The notes beneath the pieces were generated by a model. It ran no database searches. It had not been told where the DNA came from and worked only from the letters and a program-made list of their open reading frames with translations. The translations under genes and the position numbers were made by a program. A stretch of 64,000 nt of DNA from Channallabes apus (lineage: Eukaryota > Chordata > Actinopteri > Siluriformes > Clariidae): the NCBI GenBank assembly GCA_030522415.1, contig CM060104.1:13345229-13409228 (forward strand). Direction: 5' to 3'. This document shows positions 51,593 through 64,000 of this stretch, piece by piece (the first letter of the stretch is position 1; every line of letters starts with the position of its first letter).

Positions 51593-52942
51593 ATGAGTAT
51601 ATTTGACAGGTGTAAACTGTATGTACAGGCCAACTTTGCATCAGAAGTAATAATACTTCTGGAGAATGTCCAAAAAAATCATAATTTCATTGTTTTAAAT
51701 TTTATTATAAATTCAATTCAAGATTCAAGATTTCAAGATTCAAAGAACTTTATTAATCCCAAAGGGAAATTGCTTAATTTGTAAAATTAATCAGTTTCAT
51801 AAACCAGTGTATAGGAAAGCGCATTAAAAGATGTCATGGTTTATTGCTAAAATGCAACATTTCTCTAACACCAAAATCATATGTCCTTTGTGTGCTTTAA
51901 AGTCCAATCATTGATTTATGCTGTGTAAGATATATAGAGGTGCACCCCTGAGACTGCAAAATCACTGCACTGCAGTTAGTTAGTCGACCTAGCTTTGTCA
52001 CCTGCTTTGACACCAATTCTCTTAAATCATCAGTTCCTGTTGGTCTGGTTGTCTTCAGTTTTTTTTTTTTTTTTTTTCATTGCTGTTCTGTCATGTCTGC
52101 TCATTCCTTCTACCTTGTCAGTTTAGAACAGTGCCAGTGGATGCTCACAGAAAACATGGCAGGAGCACAAAAGGGAAGGGATCAGTTGTCACTGCTGATC
52201 TGTATTACATAGTATTTGCCACCTGCTCCTATGCACCCAGCTTCATATTTAACTCACTGTGGACATTTCCCTCCACTCACTGTGTTTCTTACAATTCTCC
52301 CGAGAATAAAACATCAAACCGTTCGAGAAAAGTATGTGTAGAAGACTGACGGAACCACTATCACAGAATTCCTCTAATGGTTGCAGATGAGCAAAACTTT
52401 TTGTTTTGGCACCAGCGTTACAGAGTTACAGTCTTAAATGATTCAATTTAGGAAAACGGAAAAACCGCCAGCCTGTCTCCGAGACACGCAGACATACAGG
52501 TCAGACGTGAAGGTAGTTGTTACTGCATGGGCAGTCATATTTAAGTTCAATTAAACGTGTTGAACAAATCGCAGGCAGATTAAAGCAAGTTTTCCGGTCA
52601 CGGGTTTTAATAGCCTGCATGAAGGACGGGTGCGTTCTACTTTGTGGGAAATTACACACATGCATTCTCTCTGTAAGCTTTCATTCTTGTGTTCACATTC
52701 AAGCGGCAGTAGACTTGAAAATAAGCAGTCGACAAGGCCACCATACAGTCCCGGGGTGAAGAGAGAATATCCGCCTTGGCTGACGTAGTGAGCGTAACCC
52801 CTCAAATCGAGAAGAGCATGTGCATTGGAAATGTAATGCGTGGTGTATGCTTACAGTAAATACCTTGTCTATGTCTACCACATACAGTAGAAGCACTGCT
52901 GGTACTACCACAAGGGGCTACATTTCTAAGATAAGATGTCAA

Positions 52943-53150
52943 CAGCAATACACCAAAAAATAAGATGATGCCTATTTTAATCACTGCTAAAAGCCCACGT
53001 TAACACAACATGTTATTGAAAGAGTTACTTTGATGTAAAGATGGTCCAATATCTTTGCATCAAAGTAACTCTTTCAATAACATGTTGTGTTATCGTGGGC
53101 TTTTAGAAGTAATTAAAATAGGCATCATCTTATTTTTTGGTGTATTGCTG
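52943..53150. other. 208-nt near-perfect foldback
   Basis: The two arms, about 100 nt each, are reverse complements with only about three or four mismatches around an 8-nt loop (53043-53050). For example, CAGCAATACACCAAAAAATA at 52943 pairs with the end at 53150, and CAACATGTTATTGAAAGAGT pairs with ACTCTTTCAATAACATGTTG. It has no open frame and no certain target duplication. It is a foldback MITE or a recently formed palindrome; transcribed RNA would be an almost uninterrupted duplex. Confidence 0.95.
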
Positions 53151-54203
53151 ACTGAATCAACTTCGGCAAGGCTGTATTTAACAAGCGAGACAGAAGAAGC
53201 ACAAATTGGAAATGTTCATTAAAATGTCATTATGAGTATTCGTGAAAATGCCTCTTTTATAGAGATGAAATCATCAAAGCACTTATTAGGGCACAAATGT
53301 AGAAGCCTTAAATTACGATGCCACTTAGGAAAAATGGCAGTGTGACACTCTAAACAATCTAGGGAACACTAGCCAAGCATATGATGGGCTAGCTCCTTCA
53401 TTACTGTGAATGGCGCTGCTGGTTTAGTGCACTCACACAGATCAAATTGAAACAGATTACTGAAGGGGTCCTAGGAGACACTGGGTGCACTCCAGCAGTG
53501 CTTGTCTCAATTCAAGCTCTTGCCTCAAGCTTGAAGAATATTTTAAACACTCTGCTTTAGCCTATGTAAGCATACAGTAGGTGTGTGGAGACACATAATG
53601 CTATTCCTGCACATTCTGCAGCCCTCGCCATGAACTCAATAAGGAAATCTGATCATCAAAACCCAGCAGGAACCCTAAAGTTAAACGACGCTGTCACATG
53701 TTTCTGATTAGGTTTTTGTTCAATCAAACACAACATCTGGACAGTGCTGCCTTTGCAAGTTAGAATGACTTGGAAAATTACTTTGGAATATATTTGATTA
53801 AATGATCCCTAAACAATGTTGCAAATACAACATCAAAACAACACTATATCAACATTACATTTTTTGCCAGAGAAAGTACTCTGTTACTGTACTTAAGTAC
53901 CTATTTAATGTATCTGTACTTTTTATTAAAGTTTTCTTAAAGGATGCTTTTTACATGCGCATAAAATACAGCTTTTTTTTTTTTTTTAAGTCGACACTTT
54001 TACTTAATTACACTTCTGCATGGCGTCGCCTTACCTAACCACACCGGTGTGTAGAATTTGAAGTAGGAATGACTATTATGCATAATTGCATGACTTGACT
54101 TTCCTTCGAGACATGCCTAATAACATACAGTAAGAGGTGTTTGAAATCAGAAGCAGAGCTGGTTGTAGTGACGAAAAACAACACGTTCGCAATCGGGAAG
54201 CTG

Positions 54204-54269
54204 AGAATGAGCAAGAAAGAGAGAGAAAGAGAGAGAGAGTGAGAGAGAGAGAGAGAGAGAGAAAGAGAA

Positions 54270-54314
<45 letters not shown>
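54204..54314. repeat. (GA)n array
   Basis: About 110 bp of GA with AAAG interruptions. The open frame through it (all R, E, K) is an artefact. Confidence 0.95.
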
Positions 54315-54320
<6 letters not shown>

Positions 54321-54732
54321 TAGTATGCGAAAAGACTATTGTGAGCTAATAGACACACTGTAACTTTGAAACAAACGTAAATGTTTATTTTCAACACAGC
54401 ACATGTACTGTATTTTACTGTATGTCTCTTAAGCTCAAAGTGCTCATGTGTCTCGTAAGTGTTGTAGCATTATCTCTCTTTTTAACCTTTTTTAAGATAT
54501 TACAGCAAAAAACATCATTGGCCAAAAAACGAATGCTAGTGATACAATATGAAGGTGAAGAAAAGGACATATTGCTCATAATTTACCAACATTAATACAC
54601 TGCAACTATACTGGAGTATCCCAAATAGATGTGTTTGTAAAGTGTCTACAGTACTTTTTTCTAACATTCACACAACATCCTAATAGCAGCACATCTGCTT
54701 TCACAGAACAGATCTCGAATCATAGTTATAAT

Positions 54733-54756
54733 TGTTGTTTTGTTGTTGTTGTTGTT
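54733..54756. repeat. (TTG)n microsatellite
   Basis: About seven TTG units with one TTTTG. Confidence 0.85.
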
Positions 54757-56100
54757 CTGGCTTCTTTCCGATTGATGTACTGTATGATGTATATTTTTTA
54801 CACTGGAGGTGTCTAGTATTAAGCGTTGTCCTCAGTAGCAATTACTGTTAGTCCGTACTGACCTTTGCACGATTTAATAGAAAAAAAGTAATTGATATGG
54901 GTCAAATACGCATATAAAGGAATTGCATGCTTTGGGCGCACAATAAATTACCTTTCTGCTGAGGAGAGAGGTGCACTGCAGCGCAATCTGTATAGCAATT
55001 CCATTTTATTGTTCGGGTCTGTAGTTATATGTTCCCTCGGCTTAACATAAGAAAAACATAGCATTGCAAAAACAACTTTTTAAGGTCGTGTTTCCAAGGC
55101 CTCATGAAGGGCATGATGGGAAGTGTCACTGTCAGGATGAGAAGAACGAATGGACAGTCTGCATATCTGCCTGTCTCTCAAATGACAAATTTTGATCTCA
55201 GCATGATTTCTCATGGACAACTGAAGTTCGGGTTGGCAAGCTGGGACCAGCCTTTCTTGTTCATCTTCTCCAATAAAGTTGAAACATCAAGTTGAGTGAA
55301 ATTATAGCTATTGATTAGCTTGTTTAGGTGTTTGTTCATGGTTAAACATTATGCTTGAAGAAGCTATTAATCTAGCAGTAAACATGGCTAATTCACGAAT
55401 TTTAATTACAGGTGGAATCATTCATGCGGCCACCCAGACACATCTTTATTATTTCCCTCCTCACAGTCAAAGGCTCTTGTTTAACAGCATATTGGTTTTG
55501 GTCTTGGTTTTGGTCCTCAGTTGGTGTTTTGCTCACACATCTAGGTCTTGTGACAGAAAATCAAGGCGCTATTAACCCCAGTGAAAGCTGGCCATGTCCA
55601 TTTATCCCTTAATTAATCCAAGCATTGAAAAACACAGTGATCAATTCTATCTTGAAGTTCAGACTCTGCCAGGAGACCTCCGTGCCTGCAGCAAATCTCA
55701 ACGCCATAGGCTATGTGACCTTACATTTCCACATCTAGACAAGTTGGATAGCATGCTACAGAACTTCAGAATGTTAAACAAGCAGACCTATCCTAAAGCG
55801 CATATGAAATTATAGTGATGTACTGCGCAGTAGCTGTAGGCTGCACACAACAGGGAGCTTGGAAAAATCCTTTATGTAAACTCCAGGATAGCTGGCAGGA
55901 TTTCCCATCTGCTGGCTACAAAGCTGAACTCTGGCATATGGCATATGTAGCCTGACTGCTGAGGTATGTGCACCTGCTGCTATAACAGGACCTGTCATCC
56001 CAGGGCACTGGCTACACCAAAGATGAGACCAAAAACAAGGACTCATTTAAAGTCCCCCACTGTAGACCAGATTTAGGTTTGGGAAAGATGAAGCTGCTCA

Positions 56101-57285
<1,185 letters not shown>

Positions 57286-57453
57286 CTTTTCTGGAAGCCT
57301 CAAAACTGTCGTGGATGTTTATCCTTTGGATGTCATATGTTAGTGTTGTGTTTGGCAGTAGGGTTCTGTTTCTGTTGATTGTATTTAAAGCAAATTTAAA
57401 GGCTAGTTCCTCAGCACCAGATGGCCCAGTTTCAATGGATTCAAATATCCCTC
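57286..57453 (-). CDS. grik2: GRIK2 exon 2 (start of amino-terminal domain)
   Basis: This is the first exon of the kainate receptor subunit visible here, 168 nt, with one base of its first codon coming from the unseen exon 1. On the minus strand it is bounded by a pyrimidine-rich acceptor ending TTGTAG and a GTATGG donor. It reads [16 protein letters not shown], then [20 protein letters not shown], and ends DSFEASRK, a recognisable GluK1-3 amino-terminal start. It contains two N-glycosylation sequons (NRT and NTT) known in this family. In GluK2 this segment forms the first beta strand and helix of the LIVBP-like lobe 1, on the extracellular side. Start and end phases are both 1. The paralogue choice rests mainly on the later exons. 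Confidence 0.95.
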
Positions 57454-57947
57454 CTACAAGAAACAGGAAGAAAAAAAGAAAGAAAAGTGGTGTTATTTCA
57501 CAATATATTTTGCTTTATGCTTAATTTTTTCTTTAATTACCCAGGAAAAAAAAGTTATGCTTTTCAATGAATGTTTTAATCAGTGTCATTTTGTTTTCTA
57601 CATAAGAAATAAAGGTATTATATACAGTAAATGGGAATTTGCCATACATACAGTATGTACATACAGTCTTCTTTTAATTCACTTCAGTAGAGTTGGCTAC
57701 ACCACAGCCATTGTCGTGAGAATTGTTTTGACAGAAGCTAGATGGCTGGAGGCTGGCTATTTTGGAGACTCTTAAATCAATGTGTCCTGATTGGCCAGTG
57801 GCTCAATCAATCAAACCCCTGGGGGCAGGAAAGCATGGCCAGGAGAGACTGAAATGTTTTATTGGGATCAGCTTGTGATTTACCCCCGATTGCTCAGTGT
57901 AAAGCGAGTGTAAGGTTGAACTTGTAATACGTTGACAGAAATCATGC

Positions 57948-57995
57948 ATTCATTCATTCAGGGCACCATTCACACACACAAGCACATATACAGTG

Positions 57996-58026
<31 letters not shown>

Positions 58027-58140
58027 CGTGATCATGGGTGGTGGGAGGAAACTAAGAGAACGCACACAAACCTGGAGACTGTGAAACATAGACAGTATCT
58101 CAAACCCAGGTTCAAACCAGGAATCCTGGAACTGTTCGGC
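57948..58140 (-). mobile_element. SINE-like remnant with (CA)n
   Basis: (ATTC)n, GGGCACCATTCACACACAC, a (CA)n tract (58004-58026) and GGTGGGAGGAAACTAAGAG followed by CACACAAACCTGGAGACTG resemble the tail and V-core side of a minus-strand fish SINE. The tRNA head is not readable. Confidence 0.5.
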
Positions 58141-60834
58141 AAGAACTCTTCTTACTTCAACACTATAGTGAATTTCTTTTAGTTATATATAAAGATTTTT
58201 ATATAATTTGTTAATAAATCCTGCACCATAGCTAAAAGGCTGTCACTGTGTGCTACAGTATGTAGAACAGTCAATGAATGAATCATGAGCAGAGTGAAAT
58301 CTGATAAATGCTATATTATTATAATTGTAGAGTATTGTTGCTTTGTGTTTGCTTTGTGTGAAAGCAGATTTTCTCCAATAAATGTAAAAAATACATTTAC
58401 CAGCCACAGTGGCGTAGGATGCCAGGCATGAAATTTGTCCACAATTTCAAAGCAATACAACAATATTCTCTCCTGTCTAGTGGAAAACCTAGTTTGTCCA
58501 TACAAACAAGCAGAGCTACTGTAACGACTTGGTTGGCTCACATGTTTCTGGAATGGAAAGAAAATCTGTCTCTGATGTGAACTTGATAGCCACTGTTTCA
58601 AGTGCATGTTTGCAAAGGCTTCCTCCAGCACTCATTTATTTTAAAACAACTCATTTTTACTAGTACAGCAACACAGAGTGCAAAGAAACAGAGGATGTCT
58701 GTGATGGTACGAAGAATGTGGCAAAGTTTCTCCTTCATTAATATTCCTCCCATGGGGGAAGCCTATTTTGCATGGCATAATGAGTTTGAAGGAATTAATA
58801 ACCATCAGTTAAGAGGGATGTACTATAATTGGAAGTCTGCATTTGGAACCATCTTTTCACACAGAGGGAGCACATTTATGGCTAAAGTCCTTCTTTTGGC
58901 TTCGTTGAAATGATAATGCAGTGTAGACAGACAAGTAGAGGAAATATTAGGGAAAGTGAAAAGAGCAGGGGAAAAAAGGATCTCGTAAATGACTAGAGGA
59001 GTGTGAAGGTGGGAGAGTACTGAAGTGAAGCAGACTTATGTTGAGGATTTTACACCGACTTTGTCTCTTCTAAGATCTCACTCACTCGCTTAGACAAACA
59101 AATTAAATCCCTTACTCAATTTTAATTCTCAAAACGCTTTAGAAATCCAATGCCTTGTTTACCGACATTCTCCTTCACAAAACAGTGTTTTGAGCTTTAG
59201 GTTGATAAAAATAACACCTGCTGAACAATAGTCATAGTAAGCAATTAAGCATGCTCACATGTTAAATCACCAATGCACCCACTCCAACAACAGCATGAAA
59301 TATTTCTTCACTGCTTTAGCTTTGCTTTGTCTTGTTTATTTTTGATCTTCTACAGATCCGATATTGCGTTCCTATACGTGGTATCGTAGGGATTCAAAGC
59401 CACAATCGCTTGCTGATAGAATAAACATGACACTCAACCATTATACTGTACACTTTGAATCGAAATGCAGGCATCTACAGTACATAAGACGTTTTATATA
59501 CAGGATCTATTTAGCTATGTGATTTAATATTTGAAAGGACATATGTTCTTTGCTTATGAATTAATTTTCCATGCCATTCATCTTGTGTAAATATACAATA
59601 CTCGCTATCTATTAACATTATGTGGTGAATTACTTTGCTATTACTGAGTCACTAGGTCATTAGCAAGCTAACTAGGGCTAGCATGATTGATCACCGTCTT
59701 TGTTTTTTTGTTTTTTTGATTTATTGTTTGGTGGAATGATCTAGCTAGTATTTCACCAGCTGCAGGAATAATTATTGACGATGCATAGAATATACTCGAA
59801 CGTATTATTAAATTCAGGGGTCACCAGAGGAAATGACAACGTTTATGAGGCTTCGGTGGTTAGACCCATTCATCAATTAATAAAATAAAAGCTGTGGCTT
59901 TTAAGACCTACCAAAATCAGACAGTACTGACGAAAAACCATCGTTAATCCACTGGAAGTCTGTGTTTCGTGTGTGCTTAATGCTGCACTTCTGCTCATTA
60001 TAGACACACAATTGAGCTCTTATTTGGCTGCTTTGCTATCCTCTAGCCTGAGGTCCAGCAATGACTGATCTGGTTCATCTGGGCACCATTCTTGTGAGCA
60101 ATGCCCTGTGTCTGCCCGCAGCATGTGTCAAACCCATGTGCAACACAGCGCTCAATAGTACACTCAGCAGCCGTGACATATTCTTCTCAACCAGAGCAGC
60201 GGCACAATCAATAATAGCACAATAGACTCATTTCTGCATTGAATGGAAACACTTACTTAAAAGAGCCACAGATTTCCCAGTGTTTATATTTCACATAGCA
60301 GCAGGCAAAAGAATAGGAAAAGCAGCAATTTTCTTCCTGAAAAGGATAAAAGGCTCTTCAACCGGATATTTTTATCACAGCTATAAAGAGCAATAAAGTT
60401 GTAAGCCAGTGTGAAAGCAATCACCATCTTAACAGACGATCAATCTACTATGATCATTATTAGGGGTTTGAAAACTGATCGATACTCAAATGCCTTGTGG
60501 GACAAACATCAAGATTCCTGCAGTGGAAGTGGAAGAAAAGAAATATGAGCATTATTTTGATATACATTTTGATATGTACTGTACCACGGATCTTTTTTAG
60601 CATATCTCACTGTTTCCATTATCATTCCATATCAGTTGTAATAACCAAGCTGATAAAATTGTCAACCTTCTTTTAGGCTACTTATGCCTTACTCTAAAAC
60701 TGCTTACCACTTCATTACTGCCTTATAGTACATCCAATATAATGAGAAGCGCATAATGCTTATTCTACCAGCAAATATTTAAAAAGTCACAGGATCAAAG
60801 GAACACTCTTTATCTCTGACATATGTATTATATA

Positions 60835-61002
60835 CAGTACTGTGCAAAAGTCTTAGGCCCCATATTATATGCTGTACAGTATACGTATATGGAAATACTG
60901 AATGATTTTGTACATAATTACTGTATGCTGGCATATGATAAACATATATAACAAAATTAGTAGAGCATATAATATGGTGCCTCAGACTTTTGCACAGTAC
61001 TG
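60835..61002. mobile_element. 168-bp MITE with long inverted repeats
   Basis: CAGTACTGTGCAAAAGTCTT at the left end is matched on the other strand by CAGTACTGTGCAAAAGTCTG. The repeats continue for about 40 bp (CATATTATATGCT). TA flanks both sides (60833-60834 and 61003-61004). It has no coding capacity. The ends match the longer element at 15335-15716. Confidence 0.9.
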
Positions 61003-62259
61003 TATATGTAAATAGACATTAAAGAAATAACTACTGACATTTTGCAAAGAAACCTCGATTTTAAATGTATCTGACTAACACAAGGTATAATGTTGCATTA
61101 ACTCTAAAAAAAATTAAATTTTTAAGAATTTTTAATTTTTAAAAATTTTTATGACATCACTACTGTGAGCTTTCCAATTCAACATATTTGCAGCAAAATG
61201 CAAAGATATTTACTATGCACTTAAGGATGATTTCCATATTAATATTCTTTAAAATACCCCTAATGGTGGGGGGGGGGGTGTTATTTAAAAAAAAAAATTA
61301 TTTTCTTCCAATGTAATTCCATCTGACTTTTTCGACCTCTACACCATAAAGCAATCCATGAGGGTGACGATGTACTGTAGAGAAAGTCACCTCTTTGTTT
61401 CGAACCGCTGCTTACACTGTGTCAGAGCCAGCGCAGAATGTGCTTTGTTTATGTGAACAAAATAGACAACAGGGATTTGGCTAGTGTAGCTTTAATTGAC
61501 AGAAGAAGAGGGAAATAAATTGATTCTTCTCACCCACAAAGAACTGGCAATTATGCTCTTTTAGACTTCCATACAAAGTTGGATGTGGCACCATTAAGAC
61601 TCAAAATAAACTAGCTGGAATTCTCAGCAGCTGCCTTTTGCTATTCTTTTCAACAGAACACTAAATAAAATTCCCATAGAATATAAATTGCATATTCTCT
61701 GCACAACAACAAAGACAACAAACTGCAGATGATTTTCTCTTACTGCTAATCATCAAGGTCTGTTTTAATTGGTCAAGAAAAAAAAATTCTATACAGCATT
61801 CATTTTGGATGCTAATATAATCAGAATTAATTACTGTGTGGATAAACATTTAACTTTGAAAAACTCTGATTAGCCATTTACAGTATATACACCTTTTCTA
61901 CACATATGCACTCCCAATTTAGACACAGTTGCCCAACTGAAGCTGCAGGTGAAATGAACTTTAAATGCGCTTTAAATATAAAATTTATATTAAGATTACA
62001 TTTGCATAATCCTCAGCCAAAGACACAAATCTGACTCTGACATATTTAGGATATAATAAAGAATATTGTACTTACAGTAAGTCATAGCTCTATATTTCAT
62101 TAGGAATGACCAAAGTGACTTTTCCTAATAGACACTGAGTTCCTGTGCATCTGTCTTTGGTGGACAGGAAACCATCATTAATAGACACATCTTTATTACT
62201 TAATGATAAACTACTGGCCACTATGGACCTTCTATCTTTAGTATCCACTAGTCTTTTAG

Positions 62260-62261
<2 letters not shown>

Positions 62262-62300
<39 letters not shown>
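62262..62300. repeat. (CT)n microsatellite
   Basis: About 18 CT units with one TTT interruption. Confidence 0.93.
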
Positions 62301-62301
<1 letters not shown>

Positions 62302-63257
62302 ATATGTTAAGATTCCACACGCTCCTCAAGAATCAATAGATGCACTTGCAGCTCTCTTGGCATGTCTGCTCTTCACTATAAAAGGCTTTGGGAGGCTACC
62401 TTTGATGAATATATTCAGTAATCCAGTCAATCGGGGGTATTAATGCTGTTGAGCTAAGTATAATAGCTTTGATTGTGGGTTACCACTTTATTTGAGCAGT
62501 GAATCTGAGATGCATAGAACGCAATGTTTCAGAGCATTTCAACTCCTAACAGGAAGAGTTGAAAGAGAATTAGAGAGAGGAGTAAAACTGTGGCATCTAT
62601 GAGAATATTCTAGCAGAACACTTCACACTCTGTCTTACTGTGTGCCTGAAACCGAAAAAAGAGCTGCTCGCACATATTTACACGAGCCCTGCAGTTTCAA
62701 AATGACCTAAAATACATAGATCTACATGTTATCCTGGGAATAGCTATAAAGTAAAGAGAGATCACAAGCATGGCCCCTGTCTCAGAGGGATATGTGCCAG
62801 AATATAGCTGTAAGCAGTTATATATAATTGAAACAGGGTCAGAGCTATCAAGCGCGATTTCTTTTGCCATTGTGTATAAGACTAACTAGTTCATCTAAAC
62901 TCAGCAAACCTGTAGATTATAAAGTTTGTGTTATAAAAATGCAGCGACTGGAAGTAACATTATCTATGTCTTCTGCAATATAGGAATATACCAGCCACAT
63001 ACTCCAAAGTGATGTACCATTCAGATTTAGTGATCACTGCATTTCATTTGATAGACATTTAATTGGTCAATGAGGTGAAGAGAATGCACTATCCTTAAAA
63101 CAGTTAAAATAGCCTACAATAAAAAGGCTGTTCTTAGGCCGTGTGCTTGCTCTATTCTGTTAATCTGAGTATATCAGTTGTTTTATTGTTGTTTAATTCC
63201 ATCAGCATACACACACACACACTGTGTAGAAGGCCATCAATACTGTAAGACACTACC

Positions 63258-64000
63258 AAATGCAACCATGGGGGGGCGCAATCCAGTGTCTTCTTGTGCC
63301 AGTCCCAAGTCTGGATAAATGCAGAGGGTTGTGTCAGGAAGGGCATCCGACGTAAAACATTTGCCAAATCAATGATGCGAATCAGAAATATAATTTCCAT
63401 ACCGGATCGGTCGTGGCCCGGGTTAACAACGACCGCCACTGGTGCTGTTGACTTACCTACTGTTGGTCGAAGAAGGAGAGGAGGAAGGCGTGTTCGAAAG
63501 CAGAGAGAAGAGGAAAGGCAAGAGTTTAGGAGTGAAAGTAGGGACCTTGAATGTTGAGACCATGACAGGGAAGGGAAGAGAGTTGGTTGATATGATGCAG
63601 ACAAGGAATGTGGATATACAGTGTGTCCAGGAGACCAGGTGGAAAGGTAGCAAAGCTAGAAGCTTAGGATCAGGGTTCAAATTTTTTACCATGGTGTGGA
63701 TAGGAAAAGAAATGGAGTAGGAGTTATTCTGAAAGAGGAGTTTGTAAGGAATGTCCTAGAGGTGAAGAGAGTGGTGATTGGTGCAAACTTCAATGGACAT
63801 GTTGGGGAAGGGAACAGAGGGGATGAAAATGTGATGGGCAGGTTTGGTCTTCAGGACAGGAATGTAGAAGGACAGATGGTGGTGGACTTTGCAAAGAGGA
63901 TGGAAATGGCAGTAGTAAATACTTTCTTCCAGAAGAGGCAGGAACATAGGGTGACATATAAGAGTGGAGGCAGAAGCACTCAGGTGGACTACATCTTGTG
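63258..64000 (+). pseudogene. LINE 5' region and endonuclease domain, runs off the window
   Basis: An untranslated leader (GTGTCAGGAAGGGCATCCGA, CCGGATCGGTCGTGGCCCGG) is followed by coding sequence: VGTLNVETMTGKGRELVDMM, VDIQCVQETRWKGSKA, then after a frameshift in a T-run (about 63680) VDRKRNGVGVILKEEF, and GANFNGHVGEGNRGDENVMG, RSTQVDYIL. QETRW and the FNGHVG block are AP-endonuclease motifs of an RTE-like LINE. Between VRNVLEVKR and VVIGAN about 80-90 residues normally present are missing, as judged from memory of the family. The active-site Asp of GADFNG is Asn here (63786-63788). The RT would lie beyond base 64000. Confidence 0.85.

Larger units (their letters stand above)
57454..64000 (-). 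other. grik2: GRIK2 intron 1, partial
   Basis: This is the 3' part of intron 1; the signal-peptide exon was searched for and not seen. It contains a SINE-like remnant with (CA)n (about 57948-58140), a non-repetitive block at 58700-58890, a 168-bp MITE (60835-61002), (CT)n (62262-62300) and the start of a LINE (63258-64000). I see nothing recognisable in 58920-60830 or 61160-62250. Confidence 0.8.

Noticed and set aside
52943..53150. A microRNA gene
   Set aside because: The stem is far longer and more perfect than a pre-miRNA (about 70 nt with bulges); a foldback element is more likely without small RNA data.
58602..58913. A 103-codon open frame in intron 1
   Set aside because: No known family; treated as a possible non-coding conserved block instead.
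57454..64000. GRIK2 exon 1 in the window
   Set aside because: I looked on the minus strand for a signal peptide ending before the GIFE segment with a phase 1 donor and found none.

Overview
This is vertebrate nuclear DNA, almost certainly from a teleost fish. It is AT-rich, has vertebrate-type spliced exons, no bacterial-style gene packing, and dense fish-type repeats: Tc1/mariner transposons with TA target duplications, tRNA-derived SINEs with a V-type core and an (ATGA)n tail, LINE fragments and long (TG)n arrays. A catfish-like (ostariophysan) host is a guess from repeat flavour only.

The only host gene I can support is a kainate-type glutamate receptor subunit on the minus strand, best matching GRIK2 (GluK2). 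Seven consecutive exons, corresponding to exons 2-8 of the vertebrate gene, run from high to low coordinates: 57286-57453, 56163-56420, 50075-50256, 46056-46109, 36363-36536, 6878-7021 and 84-191. Their lengths are 168, 258, 182, 54, 174, 144 and 108 nt, and all join in frame. Together they give 1088 nt, about 363 residues, covering most of the extracellular amino-terminal domain. The signal-peptide exon lies beyond base 64000, and the ligand-binding and channel exons lie before base 1. So the whole window is GRIK2 exons and introns, interrupted by mobile elements.

Layout: intron 7 (192-6877) carries a Tc1-like element with an intact 340-codon transposase. Intron 6 (7022-36362, 29 kb) carries SINEs, two decayed Tc1-like elements, LINE RT fragments and large microsatellites. 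Intron 5 (36537-46055) holds a three-level transposon nest (SINE, then a TA-flanked MITE, then a Tc1 copy) and a second Tc1-like element split by a SINE. Introns 4-2 hold more SINEs and two long near-perfect hairpins. One hairpin starts about 30 nt downstream of the exon 4 donor site. The visible part of intron 1 ends in a 5' LINE endonuclease region that runs off the window.

I found no operon, CRISPR array, defence system or undescribed protein family. The most interesting signals are structural: the potentially competent Tc1 copy, the nested insertions with readable target duplications, the two foldback hairpins, simple repeats that form or flank GRIK2 splice signals, and a few non-repetitive intronic blocks that may be conserved enhancers.
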